From positions 5,332,001-5,396,000 of the forward strand of contig JARFIW010001082.1 in assembly GCA_036346225.1 (NCBI GenBank): a stretch of DNA of 64,000 bases, read 5' to 3'. This document shows positions 56,533-64,000 of this stretch, piece after piece. The notes under the pieces are model-generated. The model was given only the letters and a program-made list of their open reading frames with translations. It was not told the origin of the DNA and ran no database searches. Both the position numbers and the translations under genes were made by a program. The stretch is from Platerodrilus igneus (taxonomy: Eukaryota > Arthropoda > Insecta > Coleoptera > Lycidae). Numbering within the stretch: the first letter of the stretch is position 1; each line of letters begins with the position of its first letter.

Positions 56533-56720
56533 CGGTTTGTTGCAGCGGAATATTTATACGCTTTACTAATAGCGGGCCGCTGCAACGTAAAGCTTTAAAA
56601 AGTGACAGTTAAAATGAACATTCACTAAGATTCTTAATTAAAGCGCTGTATATGGCTGTATGCACCCATTGGGCGCATTCGGCATACAAAAAGCGCCGCA
56701 GTGTAAAGCGCTGCAAATTT
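56533..56720 (+). repeat. Dispersed repeat family B, copy 2 (split)
   Basis: Includes GCGGTTTGTTGCAGC, ATATTTATACGCTTTACTAA and TTGGGCGCATTCGGC. It is continued at 57369-57390 beyond the GT-rich insertion. Matches copy 3 at 57808-58262. Confidence 0.75.
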
Positions 56721-56732
56721 GTTGAACGGTAT

Positions 56733-57356
56733 TTATTTTTATTTATTTATTTGTTTCAACGTTTCAGTAGTCTGCTACATGAAATTTAAGCAGACCTGAC
56801 TTCCCCCAGAAAGTAACCGTGAATAAGGTGTGTGGATGTGTGTTTGTGTGCGCGCGCGCGCTTGAGGGCATGTGTTGTGTGTGTGTGTGTGTGTGTGGTG
56901 TGTGTGTGGTGTGTGTGTGTGTACTATTGATATTTGTGTTACGGTCTCCTTCTGGGACCAGAAACATCGGCAGCCGGAAATGCCAGTCGTCAAGGAAGAA
57001 CGCTTAACGGATATTGCCTTATCAGTCCAGTCCATCGGCAGCCGGAAATCCAGATGTTGAAAAGGCAATGTAAGTGTGTGAATAGGCATTTGTGTTTGTA
57101 CGACGTTTGAAAAAGAAACCGTGAGTAAGGTTTGTGTGTATGTGTGTGCGCAGGCTTGGAGGGTTGAGGGTTGGGTATGTGATGTTGATATCCGTGTTAC
57201 GTTCCCCCTATAGCTCCAGGACCATCGGCAGGCGGATATTCCAGTCGTCAAGGAAGAACGCTCAACGGATATTGCCTTATCAGTCCGGATCATCGGCAGG
57301 TGGAAATCCAGATGTTGAAAAGGCAATATAAATGTGTGAATAGGTGTTTGTGTTGT
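56733..57356 (-). mobile_element. GT-rich retroposon with 12-bp target duplication
   Basis: Flanked by GTTGAACGGTAT at 56721-56732 and 57357-57368. The left end reads TTATTTTTATTTATTTATTT, an A-rich tail on the minus strand. Before it in element orientation come CTACTGAAACGTTGAAAC and two tandem units of about 280 bp (near 57345-57107 and 57065-56815), each with a CA/GT run and an ATCGGCAGCCGGAAAT-like pair. No coding ORF is credible. Confidence 0.75.
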
Positions 57357-57393
57357 GTTGAACGGTATGCGGAATGTCATTGAACATTGACAA

Positions 57394-57639
57394 TTGGCAT
57401 TTAAAACTGCTTTGGCTAAGGTAAAACCAGTACCAGTAGTGTTTCAAAGTATGGCCAAAAACCTATTACTATTTGAAGATGACGTCATTAATCTTGTAGA
57501 GCTTTATAATATAATACAGCATGGAATAGAGTATGTTGTGGCAAATATCTCAGGAGTTGAAAGGGTGGCTGACAGAAGGCAGCCATGGCGAAATCAAATT
57601 ATTACGATAATCCAAATGTTTCATTTTGATGCGTTCTAA
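57394..57639 (+). CDS. Unrecognised 81-codon open frame
   Basis: Opens at TTG, first ATG near 57451. Peptide includes PVPVVFQSMAKNLLLFEDDV and VANISGVERVADRRQPW. I do not recognise it. It directly follows repeat family B copy 2, so it may be part of that element's coding sequence or chance. Confidence 0.18.
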   Translation: MAFKTALAKVKPVPVVFQSMAKNLLLFEDDVINLVELYNIIQHGIEYVVANISGVERVADRRQPWRNQIITIIQMFHFDAF

Positions 57640-57807
57640 GAACATTTTCGGATGAGCAGAGACCAAATGTAGGTTAATGTAAACACACTGGATCTTCCAT
57701 TTTTCACAAATAAATATCTAGAAAACAATACCTTAACGCTAGTCTTGCAAAACTATAATAATCTGACCTATAAAATCACGTTTTGTTTATATAATTTTAA
57801 AAAACGG

Positions 57808-58262
57808 TTTCTTGCAGCAGGATATTTATACCAGGCGGCTCCGTGGCGTAGTTGGTATGCGTGTGACTACTACTCCCAAGATCCCGGGTTCGAATCCCGA
57901 CACGGTCGCTTGAAAAATGTTAAACGAGAATTTTTCACAAAAATACGTCCTCGTTCGGATGAAAGGTAAAATGGAGGTCCCATGTGCGAGTGTTGTCAGG
58001 CACGTTAAATAACCCCTACCTTGCTTGGAACAGCGGGGATTCGGCAAAACTGAAAATTTTTCAGGTAAAGAAAACTCGCTTCCTGGCCAATGTAGTACCG
58101 TCGGGTGGAGCATTGGGAAATCACATGTAGGAATATTTATACGCTTTACTTATGGCGTACCGTTGCAACATAGCGCATTAAAGTGGCATTTGAAATAACC
58201 ATTCAGAAAGATTTTGAATGACAATGCTGTATGTGGCTGAATGCGCCCATTTTTTGAGCATT
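57808..58262 (+). repeat. Dispersed repeat family B, copy 3 (split by a SINE)
   Basis: CGGTTTCTTGCAGCAGGATA on the left of the SINE and ACGCTTTACTTATGGCG through CTGTATGTGGCTGAATGCGC on the right, parallel to 56533-56680. Confidence 0.75.
57832..58132 (+). mobile_element. tRNA-derived SINE copy 5 (inside repeat B)
   Basis: Flanked by ATATTTATAC (57822-57831 and 58133-58142). The head is the best preserved: A box TGGCGTAGTTGG, B box GGGTTCGAATCCC, and a CCGTG/CACGG acceptor-like pairing between 57841 and 57905. Confidence 0.9.
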
Positions 58263-59892
58263 GTAAATCTGTCTCAAACACCAGCGTCATCTACTACCTT
58301 CTTATTTGAAATAGAATATAGTAAGATATATTTTATTTATTTTTGGTATCACACTCCTTGCTTTCCCGTTACAACGATTGAGCACCCAATTGAAAATTTG
58401 CGTACACAAATGCGTCGAAAGCACTTTCTTGTTATTAATACATTTCCTGCGCTTGATGTGTAAAATCAAATCACACCTTTCTTTGAAGCAGCAACCCTTT
58501 ATTCTGTGTGCGAAGCCAATCTCCAAAAGCGAGGTTACGTTAGTTTTTTACATTGTCTTTAGAATTGGTGTATTCTTATCAAAATAAGATTAAAGTCGAC
58601 AGATTGCATTCGCACATTTAAACACGTTCCACTTATGAGTTCGTGCTTCAAACACTTGCGCGCCGAACTCAAAAGCCCAAAGCTCATTTCAACAATATTT
58701 AAGTGGAAAGCACTCAGAGTAACACAGGTATATAAATACCAGAGCACATAAATTATGAATACAAAAAACCTTTTTTTAAGGGTGTCTTTAGCACAAGTGG
58801 TAATTAATGACACTCAAAAAATTCAAACGATGCACTCAACGTAGGTAAAAGAAGCTTCTCATTGGCAATGTTCCACAACGTCGTGAACTATTGTTTTAGT
58901 TACACCAAGGAATAGTTTGAAACTTGGACACCGTTGATTTGCAGATGTCGTTGCACTGAAATGTAACTGTAGGTTGATGAAGTGTGATATTAGAGATACT
59001 TGTGGTTATTATGTAAATATCTTAATCTGAACGAAATTGGGTGCTATCTTTGTTCGTGTAATACAAAATACCTTGGTAGGAACAATGTTGTACACTTTAA
59101 TCAAGGTGGTGCAATTGCTCCATTGTTCCATGAGAAACCGTCACAAACCATTTGTATATATCCCGCATACTTTATTACTGAAAAAGAAGATACTGTGCAC
59201 TATACACTAAGTTGTTTCTTATGTTGCATTGCATGAATCCTCCTTGAATTTACTAGAATTGAAATAACTATTTATCACATAATCATTAAACGTGTCGTTG
59301 AGCAAATAAAACTTTAATCCAACAAATAAAACGAGAGCTTTTTTGGAAAAGCAAAACTGTTGAAATTATTTAATTAAAAATAATTTCTACAAAAGTCTGC
59401 TTATTTACTTTTAAATATGATTTTTATTGGTGTTGGATTAAAACCTTAAATTATGTTATTCCGTTATTGTTTCTATCAAGAGTTGAGCTTGGTAATATTG
59501 CAACCCTGCATCTACCTACTAACATTCTATCTCGTTAGATTAAAATTTGCAGTTGAAGAAGCTCAATCAATGATTAATAATTTTGTCAATAAGGAAAACT
59601 AACTATAAAATTACTAAATCGTAACTGTTATATAATGCATTACGTTTAATATAAATTTAACAGAAGCTTTACAATAGGACAATAGAAGCTGTCATTTGAA
59701 ATTTTAAATATTTCTAGGAAACCTATAAGCGCGCGAAATTGCCAAATTATTCATTTAGTAGAATGTATTATTTCACAGTACTCGAATTGTATTTTTAATA
59801 GTAAGTGCCGAAACTACTCATTTTATTTATACTTTTAATAATAACTTACCTAGTGAAAAATAAAAATTTGTTCAAAGTGATAAAGTATACTT
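58263..59892. other. No gene seen
   Basis: AT-rich intergenic DNA upstream of the probable l(3)mbt promoter. ORFs of up to 84 codons on both strands lack motifs. Confidence 0.5.
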
Positions 59893-60052
59893 TCAGTCGC
59901 TCGTTGGTGGAACATACAGTCCCCTTCACCGCATTCGTCCCTCGTCCGTACGCATGCTTTAAATGTACGGGAAATTTCTTGTATATTGTATTTGGTGCAG
60001 TTAATAAATTAAAAGTTTAATGAATATAAAGCAGTGAATACATCTATTAAAG
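59893..60052 (+). promoter_or_regulatory. l(3)mbt: Probable l(3)mbt transcription start and non-coding exon 1
   Basis: TCAGT at 59893-59897 fits the arthropod initiator consensus and opens a locally GC-richer stretch (59897-59970). A donor AAAG|GTAAAT lies at 60052/60053, and the next acceptor TTTGCAG ends at 60376, giving a 324-bp intron before the coding exon. There is no long ORF, so the exon would be 5' untranslated. Inferred from signals only; transcripts would settle it. Confidence 0.4.
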
Positions 60053-60376
60053 GTAAATATCGATAAAATAAGTATTTAATGATTCACATATATAAAAATG
60101 ACCATGCTAGATAATACATTATGTTCATTATTCAGAAAATGTAACCAGTAATGTTGATAAATATACAACAGTAATAACGAAGTCTTTTACAGAATTACTG
60201 AATAGTATTATAGTTTGTAAAGCGGTTTTAATATTCCTTTGCTTAATTTTAAAGTTTTGTATACAAGGTTATTTAATTAAACAGAAATATAGCTACTCTA
60301 CAACTGTAAATGAGATTTATTTGTAGAATATTTTTCTAAAGTGTAGTTTTCATTCTAACTTTGGTTGAATTTGCAG

Positions 60377-62480
60377 TTTGTCAGCTATCATTTCCATGGA
60401 TTGTTCCTGCTGTTGGAAAAATAGTGCAATCGCATCACCATCCATTGGCAATGCTATGGAGCATTCTGATACTGATTTATCAACAACTCCCATTCCCATT
60501 TCAGGCAATTGGGTTTATTTACAACAAAACACACCTATAATACCTACACCTAACATAAATATCTCTGCAACACCATTGCATTTAACAAACTTACCAGATA
60601 ACATTTTTCCAATATCACAACCACTTGCTACATCATCACCTCAACAGATGATATCTAGTAAATCCCAAAAAGTAGTTATTCAAAATTCTAACTTATTACA
60701 AACTGTTCCATTACCTGTTTCGGTATCTACAACTAGCCCTTTATCTTATTTTACAATGATTAAAACTACACAGCAATTAGATATTCCTGTAATATCTAAC
60801 AAAGCATTTGTATTGACGCCAATGTCAAAATTACCAACAAATCATGTAGCCACTACTGTAACATCAAGCAGTGAACAGTCTAAACTTTCACTGCAACCTT
60901 CTACATTAGATAACTGTTTGAATTTAGCAAATAAGTCCAACATGATTAATGTAAAAATTGCCAATGGACGAATTCAATCCGATAATGCTGGTGCTATAAC
61001 TGTTATGTGTAATAGTATTGCAAATGAATCTTATAATAATATTAATGATACAAACAAAAAACATGATGATTTTATGTCGGCTGTTAATAACATAACTAAT
61101 TCTGCAACTCAGAATGTATTACACGAGGTTAATAGTATCCTGAAATGTTCTGAAACTGTTTTTGATAATAATCAAGAGAATAGATCTTTACTTAAAGATT
61201 CATATAAAACTACTAAATATGGAGTTTCTATATTAAAGAAAAATTTAGATTTAGGAACTAAATGTGAAAGTACCAGTAATGTTAATAATGTATCTAATTC
61301 CGCTACAACTATTTCAGATTGTATAAAAAAAGAAATTAAAATCGAAACAACTTCCAATGATAATGACGAAACAATTATTAATATAATTACTGGACCACAA
61401 CAAAAATCAGAAAGACGTAGAAAATCCCTGTTTGCTTATAAACAAGATTATGACGAAATAACTTTTACAGACGGCGATGATTTTCAAAAACCGTTCAAAG
61501 AGAATAAAAAGAACTTGAGTAGTAATGATGAACCTAAGAGCCAAACAGCAATAGAAAAACTTAATCCTAAACCGGATTTAAATATGAATAACGATTTAAA
61601 TATTACTGATGATATCTTGGTTTGGGAAGATGGGATTGGTTCTCTTCCTGGCAGTGATATTAAGTTCAAGTATAATAAATATAAATTTCTTCAGACTCTT
61701 ACCAAACAAGAGTATCTACAAATTATGAATAAAAAAGCTTCAAAATCTAAGCGGAAAGAGGGCACATTAGAGGAAATGTGTTGTTTACATTGCGGATGCT
61801 TTGGATTATCATCAGAATTTGTAAGTCCGAAGTATTGCAGCTATGATTGTCGCGATTCTGGTGTGAAAGCTGTCAAACTTCGAGAGAAAAACTTTAGAGT
61901 GAGAGCATACAATTGTAAGAAAAATAAAGATGTTAATTCATCCACGGAAGTATCCAGTACAGAAATTAAACTAGAAAAAGAGAAATCAGAAACACATATG
62001 ATTGCAAGTGAAGAAGAAACTGCTTCAAATGAAAATTCTCAAGATAATAAGTATAATGTTCCTTGGAATTGTAGTAAGAAGGGTTTTTCATGGACCAAAT
62101 ATTTAGAACATATTAAAGCCAAACCTGCTCCTGTCAAATTATTCAAGGATCCATTTCCTTACAATCGCAATGGATTTAAGCCGGGTATGAAATTGGAAGG
62201 AATCGACCCTCAACACCCTTCATACTTTTGTGTTTTGACCGTAGTGGAGGTTGTTGGATATAGATTGCGACTTCATTTTGATGGCTATCCAGATAATTAT
62301 GACTTTTGGACAAATGCTGATAGCATGGATATTTTTCCTGCTGGTTGGTGCGAAAAATATGGACATGAACTACATGCTCCTCCATCATATAGAAATCCTG
62401 AATTTAATTGGTCATCATATGTTAAAAATACTAGATACGTGTTGGCACCAAAACATCTATTTGCAGATAGAGGAGGCAGT
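60377..62480 (+). CDS. l(3)mbt: L(3)mbt-like MBT-domain protein, 5' coding exon(s)
   Basis: Large exon from the acceptor at 60376 to the donor AGT|GTGAGT at 62480. Proposed start is ATG 60396; upstream in frame there is only a stop at 60366, so this is the first ATG of the exon. It encodes 695 residues, ending in phase 0. Residues 1-450 are low-complexity, rich in Ser/Asn/Thr, with acidic and basic patches. An FCS zinc finger follows (Cys 463, 466, 481, 485: CLHCGC and YCSYDC). The first MBT repeat starts at about 564 (FSWTKYLEHIKAKPAPVKLF, then GMKLEGIDPQHPS and YRLRLHFDGY) and the second begins at about 669 before the exon ends. FCS plus MBT of this sequence matches L(3)mbt/L3MBTL1, a chromatin protein binding methylated histones, in insects part of dREAM/MuvB-type and L(3)mbt-interacting complexes. 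The family usually has three MBT repeats and a SAM domain; these must lie past the right edge. Sfmbt is less likely by MBT1 sequence. Confidence 0.88.
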
Positions 62481-64000
62481 GTGAGTATTCATTTTTTTAA
62501 AATTTGTCTTGTAATTAACTCATTGATGCTTATATTTAACTCATACAATAAAATAATCGCTTGATAATTTTAAAACAAAAATTTTTAAAAACTTGATATG
62601 GTGAAAACGAATTGTAGTATGTACTCAATTAAGTACGCTAGGCCAATATAAGTACAGAAATAATGTTTTAAATGTTATAAAGTACCTGTTGTTTATTTAA
62701 AATGCTAATAACGACAAATCAAAAATTTTAGCTTATTTGTGTAAACAAGTATTATTTTGAAAACTTTCAGTCTGTTATAATATTATTTTGTATATATTTT
62801 AAAACAATTTGTTTTAACCAAACATTTGTTACAAATACAAAAATGGCACATTGAACACTTGTATTGATGTTATCTCTCAGAATCGGCAATTTGATAGTTA
62901 GCTACATCTATTCATGATTTATTATTCATATGCAATAGTACCTTTATCTAAAACACAAAGGTAATAAACCATCAAAAACTATCACGATTTGAACAACAAT
63001 TCTTTTACCATTTCTTGTTCTGTTATAATTTTTGGTGATTGTGATCGTTCAAATAAAAGCCAGTCATTCCGGCATTGTATGCGTGGATAATCAAAAATAA
63101 TGTAAATGTTCCGAAACAAACTCGGTTGCAATATCCTACACTAGGATATACCTTCATCATTATTAGATTTTCAGTCTTGGAACTGATTAGACGCGAATCT
63201 CCCATGTTTCCTATTCTAAGCTAACCTACACATTTCCCCTTCAGTATTTGTATGCAATAGTCTAATCAAGGTCTACCTCAGCCTCTCTTTTTCCCCTTTC
63301 TCTGCTTCTAATGTATTCTGCACTATTCCCTCATGCCTTAGAACGTGTCATATCATTATATCTCTCTTATTTTTTTACTGTTTTCCATAGATTTCTTTCT
63401 TCCCCTACTGTTGCAAGAAACTCTTTGTTCATAAGTTTGTCCATGATATCTTAATCATACGTCTGTAACATCACATTTCAAAGACTTCTATTTTTCCTGT
63501 GTACTTCTCCTATTATCCACGTTTCACAGCCGTACTGTGCTGTGTTCTACACATAGGTTTTTAACAATTCTTTCCTTGTTTCTAAGTTTTCTTGTTAAAT
63601 ACAGCACAGCCCTGTGTTAAGGTTTTTTTTATATCTTTTGCACTTATCACATATTGTTGTCTAAAAAATTGTGAAGTGCAATTCTGGCTTTTGAATATTT
63701 ATTAACGATTTTGATTACCTTTAGAATTTAAACGGTTGCTATTTAATTACTTTAAATACTTCAATCTATCTTATTTTGATATAGCGTTAAAAATGTGAAG
63801 TTCTGTTATCAGCAATGTTTGCTTTCCTAACAATATTACAATGAGTTTATGTATGTGTTTCATCAAGGTTATTTTCAATCACGAATTCCGATCCATTAAA
63901 ATGCATGGTCTACTTATCTCTACACCTTACTTAATATAGATTTTTAATTAGTTTATGTTACGTTTCTATAATTTCAATGCAGTAACGTATGCCAATCATC
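62481..64000 (+). other. l(3)mbt intron, running off the window
   Basis: Starts with GTGAGT. No second-MBT exon (G-x-K-L-E-A-V-D pattern) was found before 64000. It contains a LINE B 3' fragment at 63165-63640. The ORF extending past 62480 to 62564 is intronic read-through. Confidence 0.7.
63165..63640 (-). mobile_element. LINE B 3' fragment in the l(3)mbt intron
   Basis: Parallels 38350-38860: shared CTTGGAACTG-like start, ACACATTTCCC, GTCTACCTC, TTCTAATGTATTC and GTTTTCCATAGATTTCTTTCTTCCCCTAC-like segments. It encodes the broken C-terminal (G-R-P-R type) end of ORF2 on the minus strand. Short, probably 5'-truncated. Confidence 0.75.

Noticed and set aside
56775..57380. 201-codon minus-strand ORF
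   Set aside because: It lies entirely over the two GT-rich tandem units and the A-rich tail; its repeats mirror the DNA repeat and its composition (His/Thr runs) comes from the CA microsatellite.
62481..62564. Continuation of the l(3)mbt ORF past 62480
   Set aside because: A strong GTGAGT donor lies at 62481 inside the second MBT repeat, and the sequence after it no longer resembles MBT.

Overview
The window looks like arthropod, most likely insect, nuclear DNA. It is AT-rich, it holds one recognisable intron-containing host gene of the L(3)mbt family, and it carries many transposable elements typical of insect genomes (Ty3/gypsy, Ty1/copia, BEL/Pao, DIRS-like, several Tc1/mariner lineages, piggyBac, non-LTR retrotransposons and a tRNA-derived SINE). 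I cannot name the species. No bacterial gene, CRISPR array or functional tRNA/rRNA gene was seen.

Layout. 1-1888: remnants of a Crypton-like tyrosine recombinase and of a Tc1/mariner transposase, minus strand. 1893-12113: a complete Ty3/gypsy element, minus strand, with 1.9-kb LTRs, a 4-bp target duplication, a primer site and gag-pol broken by frameshifts. 12118-13347: an inverted repeat and an LTR-like block. 13348-15683: a DD41D-type mariner element with terminal inverted repeats over 400 bp long, its transposase split by a SINE. 15790-22949: a DIRS-like tyrosine-recombinase retrotransposon (gag, RT/RNase H, recombinase; minus strand) into which a Ty1/copia element (16980-20481) has inserted. 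23590-28295: a plus-strand non-LTR element (LINE A) holding three later insertions. 28306-30546: a BEL/Pao fragment. 31080-35545: mariner, piggyBac and mariner fragments. 36985-41520: a minus-strand non-LTR element (LINE B) with tandemly repeated 3' segments and a SINE. 43830-44915: a Myb/SANT-like ORF element. 45240-46170: a gypsy RT/RNase H relic. 46460-49970: hairpins and a widely spaced inverted-repeat pair. 50985-52312: a DDE transposase relic of the IS630/Tc1 type. 52803-58262: SINE copies, tandem repeats, an inverted-repeat block with a tRNA-like segment, and a GT-rich retroposon. 59893-64000: probable promoter and first exons of l(3)mbt, the gene continuing past the right edge with a LINE B fragment in its intron.

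The mobile elements form a readable insertion record. The SINE is younger than the mariner, LINE A, LINE B and the dispersed 'B' repeat it interrupts, and the copia element is younger than the DIRS-like element. Nearly all differences between the two gypsy LTRs are homopolymer-length changes, so some frameshifts reported here may be assembly errors rather than decay. The strongest candidates for under-described biology are the tRNA-derived SINE family (five copies with target duplications), the long-TIR DD41D mariner, a Myb/SANT-ORF element whose 3' end also occurs as a short insertion with a candidate target duplication, and the GT-rich retroposon.
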